64,000 nt of DNA from Pseudenterobacter timonensis (GTDB taxonomy: Bacteria > Pseudomonadota > Gammaproteobacteria > Enterobacterales > Enterobacteriaceae), in assembly GCF_900021175.1 (NCBI RefSeq), contig NZ_FCOP01000011.1:1331947-1395946 (forward strand), read 5' to 3'. Numbering within the stretch: position 1 is the stretch's first letter; every line of letters begins with the position of its first letter. Under the pieces are notes generated by a model, which saw only the letters and a list, made by a program, of their open reading frames with translations, was not told the DNA's origin and made no database searches. The position numbers and the translations under genes are program-made. Positions 29,669 through 39,739 of the stretch are shown piece by piece.

Positions 29669-29766
29669 AGCAATCCGCGTTGACAGAGAATAGAAAATAA
29701 TAACCCTGCTAATTATGCGCCTGCGAAATCGTTGCCGCAACGCGTAGAGCTTTTATAGCTAAAACG

Positions 29767-29788
29767 GGCGCGGCCCCGGGCCGCGCGC
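29767..29788 (-). terminator. lpxL terminator
   Basis: A GC-only stem (GCGCGGCCC / GGGCCGCGC) lies just after the lpxL stop and is followed on the minus strand by CCGTTTTAG. The T-run is modest. Confidence 0.55.
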
Positions 29789-29791
29789 GAG

Positions 29792-30718
29792 TTAATAGCG
29801 GGAGGGCACGCCTTCGGGACGGGTCTTAAAGCGGCGGTGCAGCCACATATATTGCTCCGGCGCGAGCATAATGCATTTCTCCACGATGCCGTTCATCCAG
29901 CGGGCAGTGGTGTCGGCATCGTCGAGCGGCGGATCATACTCCGGCTCCAGCATGATCAGCTCGTAGCCTTTACCATCCGGCTTGCGTCGCGGAACAAAGG
30001 GGACGATGGCGGCTTTAGACATGCGCGCCAGCATCCAGGTGCCGGTGGTGGTGGCCGCCTCGTCAACGGCGAAGAGCGGCGCAAACACGCTCGCCTGCGG
30101 GCCGTAGTCGTGGTCGGGAGCGTACCAGATCACTTCGCCGTTTTTCAGGGCGCGGATCATCCCTTTCAGATCCTTGCGGTCTATCATGCTCTTGTTGGAG
30201 CGCATACGGCCCCAGGTTTGCAGCCAGTCGATAACCGGGTTATCGTTCGGACGATAAACCCCGATCCCCGGCGCCTGCATACCAAACATCCGCGCGCCGA
30301 TCTCCAGCGTCAGGAAGTGGATGCCGATCAGCAGCACGCCCCGCTTTTGCGCCTGCAGGGTATGCACCGGGGTCATGCCGGTTCCGGCGACCTCATACCA
30401 GCGCGACATGCGGCGATCTGACCAGAACCAGGCCATGCCGGTTTCCATCAGCCCCATCCCCACGGACTCGAAATTCTTGACCACCAGCTGATGCCGTTCG
30501 CCCTCGCTCATTTGCGGGAAGCAGAGCTCCAGGTTGCGGTAAGCGATGCGGGCGCGACGCTTCATCAGGCGCAGCGCGAGACGGCCTATACCGCATCCCA
30601 GACGGTAGATGACAGGGTAGGGCAGTTGCACGATCAGCCATAAAAAGGCAACGCCTGTCCAGCTCAGCCAGTGGCGCGGATGGAGAAGTGCTGCGGAAAA
30701 TCGGGGTAACTGGGTCAT
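29792..30718 (-). CDS. lpxL: Lipid A lauroyltransferase LpxL
   Basis: LpxL (HtrB) adds the laurate secondary acyl chain to Kdo2-lipid IVA at the inner membrane. It has 308 residues: an N-terminal membrane anchor (about 20-45) and the acyltransferase domain with the HxxxxE motif HFLTLE and the C-terminus [18 protein letters not shown]. That end separates LpxL from LpxM and LpxP. The start at 30718 follows AAGGA. It lies between mdtG and trhO, as in E. coli. Confidence 0.95.
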   Translation of the reverse strand: MTQLPRFSAALLHPRHWLSWTGVAFLWLIVQLPYPVIYRLGCGIGRLALRLMKRRARIAYRNLELCFPQMSEGERHQLVVKNFESVGMGLMETGMAWFWSDRRMSRWYEVAGTGMTPVHTLQAQKRGVLLIGIHFLTLEIGARMFGMQAPGIGVYRPNDNPVIDWLQTWGRMRSNKSMIDRKDLKGMIRALKNGEVIWYAPDHDYGPQASVFAPLFAVDEAATTTGTWMLARMSKAAIVPFVPRRKPDGKGYELIMLEPEYDPPLDDADTTARWMNGIVEKCIMLAPEQYMWLHRRFKTRPEGVPSRY

Positions 30719-30932
30719 GAGAGTCCTTTTCAGTACGGCTAATGATCTGCATTGTCGCATTTTTTATAAAAGAGCTATAGCCGGAACAGCGAATCAGTGG
30801 CGATTCTGTAGATGTAAACATCAGGAAATTAAGGTGATAAGAATGTAGCGTAAAATGTAGGGATGTAAATTCCTGCTATTTGCTATATGATGCCGGCCGA
30901 TTTTCTTCTCATCTTTGCAGGAACCGTACACC

Positions 30933-31982
30933 ATGCCAGTGTTACACAACCGCATTTCGAATGAGACGTTAAAAGCGCGCATGCTGGCCGAAACCGAACC
31001 GCGCACGACGATCTCTTTCTATAAATATTTCACGATCAACGATCCGCAGGCGACCCGCGACACCCTCTATAAAGCGTTTGAGACGCTGCAGGTCTTTGGC
31101 CGCGTTTATCTGGCCCGCGAGGGGATTAACGCGCAGATCAGCGTGCCGGCAAGCAAGGTCGACGCGTTTCGGGATTTCCTCTACGGTTTCGACCCCGCCC
31201 TGAACGGGCTGCGGCTTAACGTGGCGCTGGATGACGATGGCAAATCGTTCTGGGTGCTGCGCATGAAGGTGCGCGAGCGCATCGTGGCCGACGGCATCGA
31301 CGATCCCGATTTTGATGCCAGCAACGTGGGCGACTATCTGAAGGCCGCCGAGGTTAACGCCATGCTGGACGATCCGGACGCCATCTTTATCGATATGCGC
31401 AACCACTATGAATATGAGGTGGGGCACTTCCAGAACGCGCTTGAAATCCCGGCCGATACCTTCCGCGAGCAGCTGCCGAAGGCGGTGGAGATGATGCAGG
31501 AACATAAAGACAAGAAAATTGTTATGTACTGCACCGGCGGGATCCGCTGCGAAAAGGCCAGCGCCTGGATGAAGCACAACGGTTTCAACAAGGTCTGGCA
31601 CATCGAAGGCGGGATTATCGAGTATGCCCGTCGCGCCCGCGAGCAGGGGCTGCCGGTGCGTTTTATCGGCAAGAACTTTGTCTTTGATGAACGTATGGGC
31701 GAGCGTATCTCGGAAGAGGTGATCGCGCACTGTCACCAGTGCGGCACGCCGTGCGATACGCACACCAACTGTAAAAACGACGGCTGTCACCTGCTGTTTA
31801 TCCAGTGTCCGGCCTGCGCTGAAAAATTCAGCGGCTGCTGTAGCGAGCTCTGTTGCGAAGAGAGCAAGCTTCCGGAAGAGGAGCAGCGCCGCCGCCGAGC
31901 CGGACTCGAAAACGGCAATAAGATCTTCAATAAGTCGCGCGGACGTCTCAATACCCGGCTCGGCATACCTGACCCGGAATAA
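30933..31982 (+). CDS. trhO: tRNA uridine(34) hydroxylase TrhO
   Basis: TrhO (YceA) is the oxygen-dependent hydroxylase that makes 5-hydroxyuridine at tRNA position 34. It has 349 residues: an N-terminal acylphosphatase-like domain, a rhodanese domain with catalytic Cys200 ([12 protein letters not shown]), and a Cys-rich tail ([20 protein letters not shown]) that may bind zinc. The start at 30933 follows CAGGA. It is divergent from lpxL across 214 bp. Confidence 0.95.
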   Translation: MPVLHNRISNETLKARMLAETEPRTTISFYKYFTINDPQATRDTLYKAFETLQVFGRVYLAREGINAQISVPASKVDAFRDFLYGFDPALNGLRLNVALDDDGKSFWVLRMKVRERIVADGIDDPDFDASNVGDYLKAAEVNAMLDDPDAIFIDMRNHYEYEVGHFQNALEIPADTFREQLPKAVEMMQEHKDKKIVMYCTGGIRCEKASAWMKHNGFNKVWHIEGGIIEYARRAREQGLPVRFIGKNFVFDERMGERISEEVIAHCHQCGTPCDTHTNCKNDGCHLLFIQCPACAEKFSGCCSELCCEESKLPEEEQRRRRAGLENGNKIFNKSRGRLNTRLGIPDPE

Positions 31983-31986
31983 TAAA

Positions 31987-32009
31987 AAACGGCAACCTGG
32001 TTGCCGTTT
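31987..32009. terminator. Terminator between convergent trhO and yceI
   Basis: AACGGCAAC / GTTGCCGTT with a three-base loop is flanked by an A-run and by TTTCTTC. It can serve both directions. Confidence 0.8.
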
Positions 32010-32027
32010 CTTCTTTCTGTCAGGCGC

Positions 32028-32603
32028 TTATTTCTGCTGAACCCCTTCCACGGAGATAATCAGCTCCACATCCTGCGAAGCAGGGCCGAGATCGGTGGTG
32101 ATATTAAAGTCTTTCAGGTGAATTTTACCTGACGCTTCAAAGCCCGCGCGTTTACCGCCCCACGGATCGTCGCCCTGTCCAATCAGCTTCGCATCCAGCG
32201 TTACCGGTTTGGTGACGCCGTTCAGCGTCAGGTTGCCGGTAATATCCAGCCCATCGCCATCCTTTTTCACCGCCGTGGAGGTGAAGGTCGCCTGCGGGAA
32301 TTTCGCCACGTTCAGAAATTCAGCGCTGCGCAGATGCTTATCACGCTCGGCGTGGTTGGTATCGAGGCTGGTGGTGTTAATCGTAACGTTCACCTTATCC
32401 GCGGCGGGATTGGCTTCGTCAAAGGTAAAAGTACCGTCGAAATCCCGGAAGGTGCCGTAGAGCCAGCTGTAGCCCAGGTGCTGAATACGAAAGTTGACGA
32501 AGGCGTGCTGCCCCTCTTTGTCAATCTTGTAGTCAGCGGCGATGGCCGAGCCGGTGGTGAACAGCAGTGAACCTAATGCGATGCCCAGCAGATGTTTTTT
32601 CAT
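32028..32603 (-). CDS. yceI: Periplasmic YceI-family protein
   Basis: YceI is a periplasmic lipocalin-like protein of the isoprenoid-binding YceI family, base- and osmotic-stress inducible in E. coli. It has 191 residues, the E. coli length, with a signal peptide ending near GSAIA/ADY. The start [11 protein letters not shown] at 32603 is chosen by homology; the open frame runs on upstream inside yceJ. It begins one base after the yceJ stop (TAA-T-ATG), so the pair is tightly coupled. Confidence 0.95.
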   Translation of the reverse strand: MKKHLLGIALGSLLFTTGSAIAADYKIDKEGQHAFVNFRIQHLGYSWLYGTFRDFDGTFTFDEANPAADKVNVTINTTSLDTNHAERDKHLRSAEFLNVAKFPQATFTSTAVKKDGDGLDITGNLTLNGVTKPVTLDAKLIGQGDDPWGGKRAGFEASGKIHLKDFNITTDLGPASQDVELIISVEGVQQK

Positions 32604-32604
32604 A

Positions 32605-33171
32605 TTATGCTCCAGAGTCAGGGGACGAACGGCCCAGCATGCGGCTGAGCGTAGCGTCTTTATCGATAAAGTGGTGTTTAAGGGCCGCGAGGCCATGTAA
32701 AACGGAGATGACAACGACGCCCCATGCGAGCCAGAGATGGACCGTACCAGCCAGATCCGCCTGCGCACCCGCGTTCGCAAGCGTGGCGGGCACCTCAAAG
32801 AGGCCAAATACGTTGATCAGTTTGCCGTCTGCCGTTGAGATGAGATAGCCGCTAATGAGAATGGAGAACAGCAGCAGATAGAGCAGGATATGCACCACTG
32901 CGGCGCCGAGGCGGGTGTTTCTGCTGTAGCTTTTTAACGGCGGCGGCACAGGGGAGAAATGGCGCCAGACGACGCGAAAAACCAGCGCCATCATCAACAG
33001 AATACCGATACCTTTGTGCAGTTCCGGCGCCTGATGATACCAGTCATCATAGTAGCCCAGCGTGACCATCCACAGCCCCAGGGCGAACATGCCATAAACC
33101 GTCAGGGCCACCGCCCAGTGCAGCAGTATGGAAATAAATCCGTAGCGAGAAGAGGAGTTACGCCATTGCAT
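32605..33171 (-). CDS. yceJ: Cytochrome b561-type membrane protein YceJ
   Basis: YceJ is a four-helix di-haem b561 family inner-membrane protein with a proposed role in quinol or superoxide electron transfer. It has 188 residues, with histidines suited to haem in [25 protein letters not shown] and [11 protein letters not shown]. The start at 33171 ([11 protein letters not shown]) gives the E. coli length. It is upstream of and coupled to yceI. Confidence 0.92.
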   Translation of the reverse strand: MQWRNSSSRYGFISILLHWAVALTVYGMFALGLWMVTLGYYDDWYHQAPELHKGIGILLMMALVFRVVWRHFSPVPPPLKSYSRNTRLGAAVVHILLYLLLFSILISGYLISTADGKLINVFGLFEVPATLANAGAQADLAGTVHLWLAWGVVVISVLHGLAALKHHFIDKDATLSRMLGRSSPDSGA

Positions 33172-33430
33172 AAAGATAACCATTATCAGTTAAATGGAGA
33201 ACTCAAAATGGCGTGCGCGAAAATAAAAATCAACTGAATTTTAATGCTAAGAAACGTTAATTTAATTCTTTCATATTTTTTGAATAAAAAATGAAAGTCT
33301 TGTTCAGGGTTGTCGTGTTAAATCACGATTTTGGCAGTAAATTTAGCCTGTTGAAAATATTATTTATTTCAAATTCGCTGCTGCTAAATTCAGTAAATAT
33401 AAAGTAGTGTCAATTAATGTCAGCCGCCAT

Positions 33431-33544
33431 TCAGAGCCAGAAAATATAGATCAGATCAATAATCGCCAGCAGCAGCCAGAGAAAAAGATAGAGCATAAAA
33501 TGCTCGCGAATATTATTTATCAGGTAATCAAATATTCTGCGCAT
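33431..33544 (-). CDS. yceO: Small membrane protein YceO
   Basis: This is a 37-residue frame read from 33544: [20 protein letters not shown] and then a hydrophobic stretch ending IYIFWL. It matches the C-terminal part of E. coli YceO (46 residues) position by position. One membrane helix with a basic N-terminus is predicted. AAGG lies just before the ATG. It sits between yceJ and solA exactly as in E. coli. Function is unknown; E. coli yceO has been linked to low-pH biofilm. Confidence 0.8.
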   Translation of the reverse strand: MRRIFDYLINNIREHFMLYLFLWLLLAIIDLIYIFWL

Positions 33545-33602
33545 GGCCTTAAGGGTTGTTCAGCAAAAATGAATTAGCTCCGGGAAACCGGAGCCAGAAA
33601 GG

Positions 33603-34721
33603 TCAGCCGCCAAAGCGCGAGAGCGAGAAGGGACTTAAGTCAAACTCTGCCGGGAGGTCCCGGGCAAAGCGGGCGGCGATTTCACCCAGCACCGAGGCAA
33701 ACTTAAAGCCATGCCCGCTGAGGCCGGCGATTAATAACGTATTGCTGTGGCCGGGCAGCGTATCGATGATGAAATCTTCATCCGGGGTATTGTCGTAGCT
33801 ACAGGCGGCGCCGTGGAGCAGCCCGCCGATACCCGGCAGGATCTGGCGCAGGAAGGGAAACGCCTCGGAGCCATCCCCCGGCAGGGCGCCGAAGGGCTTA
33901 CGTTCCCCGGCGTGGGTAATCGGCTGCCCGCCGTTATGTTTACCGATCTTGAGCGCGTCGTTTTCCGCAGGGAAGCCGTAAAACTGGTCGCCGTTCGGCA
34001 GCTCCCCGGTGAAGGCCGGAAAGCGATTATTACTGCTGAAGCGACCATCCGCCTGGAACCAGGAGAAGACCTTACGCACCGGCTGGATCGGCAGACCCGG
34101 CAGCAGCGCGTTCACCCAGGTACCGGCGCTTATCAGCAGTTTTGCCGCCGTAAAATCGCCTTCCGGGGTGGTGACCGTCACGTCGTCAGCATGGTGGGTA
34201 ATCGCCTCCACCGGGCAGTTAAAGAGCTGCGCACAGCCCGCCTGCTCAGCGAGAGTGATATAGGTTTTAACGGCGGTTTCGCTATGCAGTACGCCGGAGC
34301 TGGCCTCAAACAGGCCGATATAGCCCTGCGGCAGGGTGATTTCCGGCCAGCGGGCCATCACCGATGCGGCGTCGAGCTGTTCCACTTCGAGGTTAAACTC
34401 TCTCGCACTCTGCGCCACGTTGTGCAGAAAAGCGGAGTCGGCGGAGCCAAGATTGAGCACGCCCGTGCGTTCGAAAAGAGGCGCCTCGGTCTGCGCGGCG
34501 AGCGCATCCCAGAGCGTTTGCGCGCGTAGCACCAGCGGAACATAGCGCTCGCCTTCGCCGTAGGCGTGGCGGATAAGACGCGTATCGCCGTGGTGGCTTC
34601 CTTCGGTATGGGGCGGATGATGTGCGTCAATCATCAGAACGTTTAGTCCGGCTTGCGTGGCGTAATAACCCGCAGCGGAGCCGACCGAACCGCTGCCAAT
34701 AATTATCAGGTCATATTTCAT
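33603..34721 (-). CDS. solA: N-methyl-L-tryptophan oxidase SolA
   Basis: SolA is a flavoprotein of the monomeric sarcosine oxidase family that demethylates N-methyl-tryptophan, giving formaldehyde and hydrogen peroxide. It has 372 residues, the E. coli length. The FAD-binding [12 protein letters not shown] is at the N-terminus, and a Cys for covalent flavin lies in [14 protein letters not shown]. The start at 34721 (MKYDLIIIG) follows AAGGATC-like spacing; an upstream in-frame start at 34739 is less likely. Confidence 0.94.
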   Translation of the reverse strand: MKYDLIIIGSGSVGSAAGYYATQAGLNVLMIDAHHPPHTEGSHHGDTRLIRHAYGEGERYVPLVLRAQTLWDALAAQTEAPLFERTGVLNLGSADSAFLHNVAQSAREFNLEVEQLDAASVMARWPEITLPQGYIGLFEASSGVLHSETAVKTYITLAEQAGCAQLFNCPVEAITHHADDVTVTTPEGDFTAAKLLISAGTWVNALLPGLPIQPVRKVFSWFQADGRFSSNNRFPAFTGELPNGDQFYGFPAENDALKIGKHNGGQPITHAGERKPFGALPGDGSEAFPFLRQILPGIGGLLHGAACSYDNTPDEDFIIDTLPGHSNTLLIAGLSGHGFKFASVLGEIAARFARDLPAEFDLSPFSLSRFGG

Positions 34722-34837
34722 AAGGATCTCATTAATCAACGCGTTAGTCAGCAGAGTAATTAAGAAGAGGGGAGGTTACAAGCGGGAAATAAGTGAGGCA
34801 CCGCAAGGGTGCCTGTTGAGTGAATGTCGGGCATAAA

Positions 34838-35092
34838 TCAATGCCGCCTGTACTCATTTGCCTGATAGTCGCCAGATTCTATTTTGGCAATGCCTGCCTC
34901 GAGAATAGAAATAAACTGACGGGCGACATCTGTGGTCAGCCATAAGGTCTGACCGACCTCCGCATCTTCGTGGTCTGTCTGATTTGGGGTCTGGTAGTGC
35001 AAGCGCAGCATCAACGCGTCGTAACTGTCGACAGTGCTGATATCCCAGCCCACAAGCGGGTGGGTCTGGATGACTTCATTATTTTTTTCCAT
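34838..35092 (-). CDS. bssS: Biofilm regulator BssS
   Basis: BssS is a small cytoplasmic protein that affects biofilm formation and indole/AI-2 related gene expression in E. coli; the mechanism is unknown. It has 84 residues and is almost identical to E. coli (MEKNNEVIQTHPLVGWDIS). Two adjacent ATG codons (35095 and 35092) are possible starts; the second matches E. coli. Confidence 0.94.
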   Translation of the reverse strand: MEKNNEVIQTHPLVGWDISTVDSYDALMLRLHYQTPNQTDHEDAEVGQTLWLTTDVARQFISILEAGIAKIESGDYQANEYRRH

Positions 35093-35312
35093 CATAACCC
35101 CCTGAATACGTGTTAAAAGACAACGACTTTGAGGTTCAATGCGTGTTTTTCTGAAGCAATTTCAGTATATCAATAAATAGGGGCAAAGAAGGGAAAATTA
35201 AAGGCTGGCAGTCAATTTTTCTGCTTTTTAGGATTAAGTGAACAATAAAACACCAGTTTGTTCACGGAATTTAAAGACGAGACGCAATTAATTTGAACTA
35301 ACGTAAAGGCAT

Positions 35313-35340
35313 AAAAAAGCCGGGGCGACCCGGCAAAAAA
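35313..35340 (-). terminator. dinI terminator
   Basis: Stem GCCGGG / CCCGGC with loop sequence TCGC on the minus strand is flanked by TTTTTT runs. It begins about 15 bases beyond the dinI stop. Confidence 0.85.
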
Positions 35341-35354
35341 GAGAAATTTAAACA

Positions 35355-35600
35355 TTAATCGGTGATGAACCAGTCGTCGGCGCTCTCCCAGGTTTCCTGC
35401 AGAATTTCGGTGATACGCTCTTTTTCATCTTTTGCGCCGCCGATTACCGAGAGATTATTGGAGGCCGCATAGCGGACCGAAACCGCGCCATTACGATCGG
35501 GATAAGTAGAGTTGATACGTCGGGTTAATTCACCGGCCAGCGCATCCAGCGCGCCTGCGGGCAGAACGGTGGTTTTGGCTATGGTAACTTCGATACGCAT
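35355..35600 (-). CDS. dinI: DNA-damage-inducible protein DinI
   Basis: DinI is a small cytoplasmic protein that binds RecA filaments and tunes the SOS response. It has 81 residues with the acidic C-terminal helix (ITEILQETWESADDWFITD) that mimics DNA. A near-perfect LexA box lies 19 bp before the start, so SOS control is expected. Confidence 0.96.
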   Translation of the reverse strand: MRIEVTIAKTTVLPAGALDALAGELTRRINSTYPDRNGAVSVRYAASNNLSVIGGAKDEKERITEILQETWESADDWFITD

Positions 35601-35619
35601 AATTGCCCCCTGTGTAATA

Positions 35620-35639
35620 TACTGTTTATTTATACAGTG
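35620..35639. promoter_or_regulatory. LexA box of dinI
   Basis: TACTGT and ACAG flank an AT core (TTATTTAT), an almost exact match to the SOS consensus TACTGT(AT)4ACAGTA. It lies just upstream of the dinI start. Confidence 0.92.
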
Positions 35640-35673
35640 ATGGTTGACGATTTACAACAGGGGGCGCGAAAAA

Positions 35674-36720
35674 TTACTGTTTAACTGTCCAGTGTACGGT
35701 TTCGCCTGCGAGGAACGGTATCAGCGTATCGTCCGACAACGCGATGGACTCTTCTACCTGCCAGGCCTTACGCTCCAGCTCAACGAAACCTTCGTTAACC
35801 GGCAGGCCGTAGAAACGCGGGCCGTTAAGGGAGCAGAACGCTTCAAAATGATGCAGCGCGTCCATCTCCTCAAAGACGGTGGCGTAGCTGGCAAGCGCAG
35901 TCGGCGCGTTGAAGCAGCCTGCGCAGCCGCAGCTGGCCTCTTTGCGGTGACGGGCATGGGGGGCGGAGTCGGTGCCGAGAAACGCGCGGGTAAAACCGCT
36001 GGCGACCAGCTCGCGTAACGCCTGCTGGTGAATGTTGCGCTTCAAAATCGGCAGGCAGTAGAGGTGAGGGCGCACGCCGCCAACCAGCATATGGTTGCGG
36101 TTAAACATCAGGTGCTGTGGAGTAATCGTGGCGGCCAGCAGTTCGTTGCCGTCGCGCACGTACTCTGCCGCATCTTTAGTGGTGATATGCTCAAAGACCA
36201 CCTTCAGCCCCGGCAGACGCTGGCGCAGCGGCTCCATCACCGTTTCAATAAAGCGCGCTTCCCGATCGAAAATATCGATATCCGCGTGCGTCACTTCACC
36301 ATGCACCAGCAGCGGCATACCGATCTTTTCCATACGCTCCAGCACCGGCATGATGGCGTCGGTGCTGGTCACGCCATGACTGGAGTTGGTGGTGGCGTTC
36401 GCGGGATAGAGCTTGGCGGCGGTAAAAACGCCGTCGTGAAAGCCGCGTTCCACCTCATCGGGGTTGATCGAGTCGGTGAGATAGCAGGTCATCAGCGGCG
36501 TAAAATTCTCTCCCGCCGGTACCGCATCAAGAATGCGCTGGCGATAGGCGATGGCTGCATCAACGGTGGTAACAGGCGGTGCCAGGTTAGGCATGACAAT
36601 CGCGCGGCCATAAATTTTGCTGGTATAGGGGACAACGGTTTTCAGCATCTCGCCATCGCGCAGATGGATATGCCAGTCGTCCGGGCGGCGGATTTTAAGA
36701 ACCTGGGGTTGTGCAGTCAT
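35674..36720 (-). CDS. pyrC: Dihydroorotase
   Basis: PyrC is the zinc-dependent dihydroorotase of pyrimidine synthesis, converting carbamoyl-aspartate to dihydroorotate. It has 348 residues as in E. coli. Metal ligands start with HIHLRDG (His17, His19), with the carbamylated Lys in [13 protein letters not shown] and further ligands in HGEV, EHITT and TDSAPH. Its leader has a hairpin next to the ribosome site, and a PurR operator lies upstream, as in E. coli. Confidence 0.96.
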   Translation of the reverse strand: MTAQPQVLKIRRPDDWHIHLRDGEMLKTVVPYTSKIYGRAIVMPNLAPPVTTVDAAIAYRQRILDAVPAGENFTPLMTCYLTDSINPDEVERGFHDGVFTAAKLYPANATTNSSHGVTSTDAIMPVLERMEKIGMPLLVHGEVTHADIDIFDREARFIETVMEPLRQRLPGLKVVFEHITTKDAAEYVRDGNELLAATITPQHLMFNRNHMLVGGVRPHLYCLPILKRNIHQQALRELVASGFTRAFLGTDSAPHARHRKEASCGCAGCFNAPTALASYATVFEEMDALHHFEAFCSLNGPRFYGLPVNEGFVELERKAWQVEESIALSDDTLIPFLAGETVHWTVKQ

Positions 36721-36728
36721 GGGTGTGC

Positions 36729-36773
36729 TCCGGCTTATCAGGAATCAGTCATGGAATGGCTGTTTTTGCCGGA
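36729..36773 (-). promoter_or_regulatory. pyrC leader hairpin
   Basis: TCCGGC (36729-36734) and GCCGGA (36768-36773) are complementary, and the flanking TGTG / CACA extends the stem across one bulge. The structure would mask the pyrC ribosome-binding region. In E. coli, transcripts that start a few bases upstream under pyrimidine excess form such a hairpin and are not translated. Confidence 0.65.
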
Positions 36774-36785
36774 CACAAATCATAA

Positions 36786-36801
36786 GCGGAAACGTTTTCG
36801 T
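36786..36801. promoter_or_regulatory. PurR operator of pyrC
   Basis: GCGGAAACGTTTTCGT is a 16-bp dyad with the ACG-TTTTCG core of PurR sites. It sits in the pyrC promoter region, as in E. coli, and links pyrC to purine supply. Confidence 0.8.
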
Positions 36802-36827
36802 TTGCACCCCTTTCTCAGCAAGGGGCG

Positions 36828-36850
36828 TAAAAAAGGGCGCCGCGGCGCCC
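36828..36850 (-). terminator. yceB terminator
   Basis: Stem GGGCGCC / GGCGCCC with a two-base loop is followed on the minus strand by TTTTTTACG. It directly follows the yceB stop and separates it from the pyrC promoter. Confidence 0.85.
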
Positions 36851-36856
36851 GGAGGG

Positions 36857-37417
36857 TTAGTTGGTGAAGGGGATGATAATCTCGCCTGGCTTCACCTCGA
36901 TCCCTTTCGCATATTTTTTCGCCAGCGCTTCGCCTTTGCTCTTATCCTCGCTGAGGATATAGGCAGGCTGCCGGGCAAAATAGCTGCGCAAAGACTCATT
37001 CAGATAGGGCATCAGCGTCTGCAGCACCGGTTTCATCTTGTCCGGGGTCACCACGGCGTCGACGATCTCCATCTCCTGCAGGTAGATAGCCCCTTTCTCT
37101 TTATTAAAGACCGGCAGCGCTTTGAGCTTCAGCTTGATATTGGCCTTCTGGCTGCCAAAGAGGGAGTTCATGTCGAGATCGGCATCGCCGGAAAGGGTCA
37201 CCTTGTTCGGCTCTTCACGCCCTATCTGGCTGACAAGATGGGTCAGGACAATATGGGCATCCGCGACGCCGGGTACGCCGATATCCTTCGAGAAGTTGTT
37301 ATGCTTTTCCAGCGCCTGATTAATTTCCTGTTCACTGACGGTGTACTGCGTAAGCTGGTTACAACCCACCAGCAATCCACTGACGATAAAGGCAGCGGCT
37401 AAGACAACTTTTTTCAT
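36857..37417 (-). CDS. yceB: Lipoprotein YceB (DUF1439)
   Basis: YceB is a predicted outer-membrane lipoprotein of unknown function. It has 186 residues, the E. coli length, with lipobox LLVGC (Cys19). The remainder is the DUF1439 fold of lipid-binding character. The start at 37417 (MKKVVLAAAF) is favoured over an upstream in-frame ATG at 37432. It ends at a strong terminator. Confidence 0.92.
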   Translation of the reverse strand: MKKVVLAAAFIVSGLLVGCNQLTQYTVSEQEINQALEKHNNFSKDIGVPGVADAHIVLTHLVSQIGREEPNKVTLSGDADLDMNSLFGSQKANIKLKLKALPVFNKEKGAIYLQEMEIVDAVVTPDKMKPVLQTLMPYLNESLRSYFARQPAYILSEDKSKGEALAKKYAKGIEVKPGEIIIPFTN

Positions 37418-37536
37418 GGGGTTCCTCAACATGATACCGGCATTTCTGTCCCGAAGCGTCAGTATGTCAGGCGAATATTGACGAAGCCAGCAGAAAAAGC
37501 TGAGAAAGCGGCGGAAACGCTGTTCCGCCGCCCGGG

Positions 37537-38184
37537 TTAAATAGCCTGGGAGGAGAGCAGGTTAACCTGCGTCTGTTTGGCCATATTGTCGCGGTAATCG
37601 GCCACCCGCGTCGGCCAGCTTATCCCTGCCACCAGCGTCAGGTTGCGCAGCAGCGGGAAAAGATGGAAATCATCTTCCGAAAGTTCGCCATTAACCGCGT
37701 TAGGCTGCACGATAAGCTTCTCCAGCGCCCGCAGATCGTCGCTGATGTTTTTCACAAGCCCCGCGGAGTGGGAAAGGTGCTCGTCAAAGTTACCGATGGC
37801 GGCCTCTTTTTTGGCCACGAAGTACGCGCGCGCCTCAGGGGTGGCGAATTCATCAAACGACCCTTTCGCGAAACGCGGCAGAAGCAGGCGGTTAGCGTAG
37901 CCGTTCACCTTACGTAACCACTCCTCAATGGCCGGGTTACGCTTGCCGGTTAGCAGCGGCTGGCCGTCGAGTTTGTCGACATAGTGAACAATATCCATGC
38001 TTTCCGGCAGGTAGCGGCTGTCATCTTTTTGCAGAATGGGCGCCACCTTTTTGCCAACCATCCGTACGGGCGTGGCTTCATCGTCATTAAGCAGCGTGAC
38101 CAGCTCGACGGGCAAATTTTTCAGGCCGAAGATCATACGCGCTTTAACGCAGAACGGGCAGTGATCGTAAATATAAAGTTTCAC
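37537..38184 (-). CDS. grxB: Glutaredoxin 2
   Basis: GrxB is a GST-like glutaredoxin. It has 215 residues, the E. coli length. The start is GTG, preceded by GGAGGAGAAAA, and gives the known VKLYIYDHCPFC beginning; an open frame reaches further upstream without support. The N-terminal thioredoxin fold has the active site CPFC (Cys9, Cys12), where E. coli has CPYC. The C-terminal all-helical domain matches E. coli closely. Confidence 0.95.
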   Translation of the reverse strand: MKLYIYDHCPFCVKARMIFGLKNLPVELVTLLNDDEATPVRMVGKKVAPILQKDDSRYLPESMDIVHYVDKLDGQPLLTGKRNPAIEEWLRKVNGYANRLLLPRFAKGSFDEFATPEARAYFVAKKEAAIGNFDEHLSHSAGLVKNISDDLRALEKLIVQPNAVNGELSEDDFHLFPLLRNLTLVAGISWPTRVADYRDNMAKQTQVNLLSSQAI

Positions 38185-38246
38185 TTTTCTCCTCCAGTTG
38201 TTGATCCTCAGCTGTGAGTATGGAAGAGAAAAAAGCATGTTTCAAA

Positions 38247-39455
38247 TCAAGCCCCTGGCTCGAGCATGCCCCCCGCGCTGCGTTTCTGGCTGAACTGCCA
38301 CCACAGGGCGAGGAGGGTGATAAAGCCGACAACGCCCAGCATCATCCACGGCAGCTCCGGCTGCTGTAGCGCTTTGCCCGCGTCAAACAGCCAGCCGCCG
38401 CCCGTGTAGCCCAGCGCGCCGCCCAGCGCCAGCCCGAGACGGCTGAAGCCCATATAGCTGCCGCGCGCCCGCGGGTCGGCCAGCTCCGCGCTCAGGGTTT
38501 CCCGCGCCGGTTCAGCGATAATTGAGCCGATATAGAAGGTGCAGATAAGGATGAAGAGCTGCTGCAGGGAACCCACCAGGCCGATCGGCATCATGCTGAG
38601 GGTCATCAGCAGCAGGCCCGCCATCAGGCGTTGTTCCAGCCGAAAGCGTTTTTCGCTCCAGCGTGCAATGGGGTAGAGCAGCGTCAGCGACAGACTCGCT
38701 TCAATGGCATACATCCACTTTACCGCCGACGGCGAGCCGGCGATGTCGTTGACCATGATCGGCAGCATCAGCATCACCTGCACCGCCAGCATGTAGTAGC
38801 CAGTCAGGGTCAGCACATAGGTGACAAAACGGCGATCGCCCGTCACGCGGCTCAGCCCTTCGCGCACGGGGGCGCGCACCGTGGAGAGCTTCCAGGCGGG
38901 CAGCAGCCAGGCGTTGAAAGCCGCGCAGAGAATGAAGATCACCGCACCGGTGGCGCAGACCAGGCGGAAATCATACTGCAATAGCCAGCTGCCGAGCAGG
39001 GCGCCCACTACCGCGCCCGCGCTGTCCTGCATCATCAGCAGAGAGAAAAAACGCCCGCGGTGGCGGGGACGGATCAGCTTCACCACCAGCGCGGTGCGCG
39101 GCGGATCGAACAGCGTGCCGCCGATACCGGAGAGGAAGCAGGAGAACCAGAGCAGCCACGGCTCGTGGGCGACGCCCATGGTGGCAAAGCCCGCCGCCCG
39201 CAGCAGCATGCCGGTGACGATCATCGGTTTCGCGCCAAACCGGTCGGCTATCGCGCCGCCGAAGATGCCGAGCCCCTGCTGGACAAACTGGCGCAGGCCG
39301 AGGGCGATCCCCACCAGCAGCGCCGCCCAGCCCATCTGATCGACAAAGCGAATCGAAATCAACGGGAATACGACAAAAAAGCCGAGCACGACCAGCATGT
39401 TATCGATGAGCAGGAAATATTTACCCAGGTTCCGGGCCTGCGATACGCGGGACAT
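38247..39455 (-). CDS. mdtH: MFS multidrug efflux transporter MdtH
   Basis: MdtH is a 12-segment major facilitator transporter that gives quinolone tolerance when overexpressed in E. coli. It has 402 residues, the E. coli length. The start [12 protein letters not shown] at 39455 follows GGGAGGG; the long upstream open frame is not coding. The motif [12 protein letters not shown] sits after segment 2. It lies 62 bp upstream of grxB on the same strand and is divergent from rimJ. Confidence 0.95.
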   Translation of the reverse strand: MSRVSQARNLGKYFLLIDNMLVVLGFFVVFPLISIRFVDQMGWAALLVGIALGLRQFVQQGLGIFGGAIADRFGAKPMIVTGMLLRAAGFATMGVAHEPWLLWFSCFLSGIGGTLFDPPRTALVVKLIRPRHRGRFFSLLMMQDSAGAVVGALLGSWLLQYDFRLVCATGAVIFILCAAFNAWLLPAWKLSTVRAPVREGLSRVTGDRRFVTYVLTLTGYYMLAVQVMLMLPIMVNDIAGSPSAVKWMYAIEASLSLTLLYPIARWSEKRFRLEQRLMAGLLLMTLSMMPIGLVGSLQQLFILICTFYIGSIIAEPARETLSAELADPRARGSYMGFSRLGLALGGALGYTGGGWLFDAGKALQQPELPWMMLGVVGFITLLALWWQFSQKRSAGGMLEPGA

Positions 39456-39739
39456 TTTCCCTCCCGGGAAACAGACACTATCCTTTATGGCCCCGGCGCG
39501 GCGCGCCTGGCGGGAGATGTATTCAGAAAACCGACGCCCTATTTTGCGGCCTCGCCCTTCCTTTTCCCATACCCGAACGCGACAATATTTTTTTATCGAA
39601 ATGCGGCTTTGATAGAGCCTTTTGATGGAAAAAAAGTAAAACTGAATAAAAGGGTATGTCACTGTTTTCACAGAACGCATCGGGGCAAGTATAGTAAGGT
39701 TAACGGGTAACGCAGAAGCGACGCGAAGGAGTGGTATTG

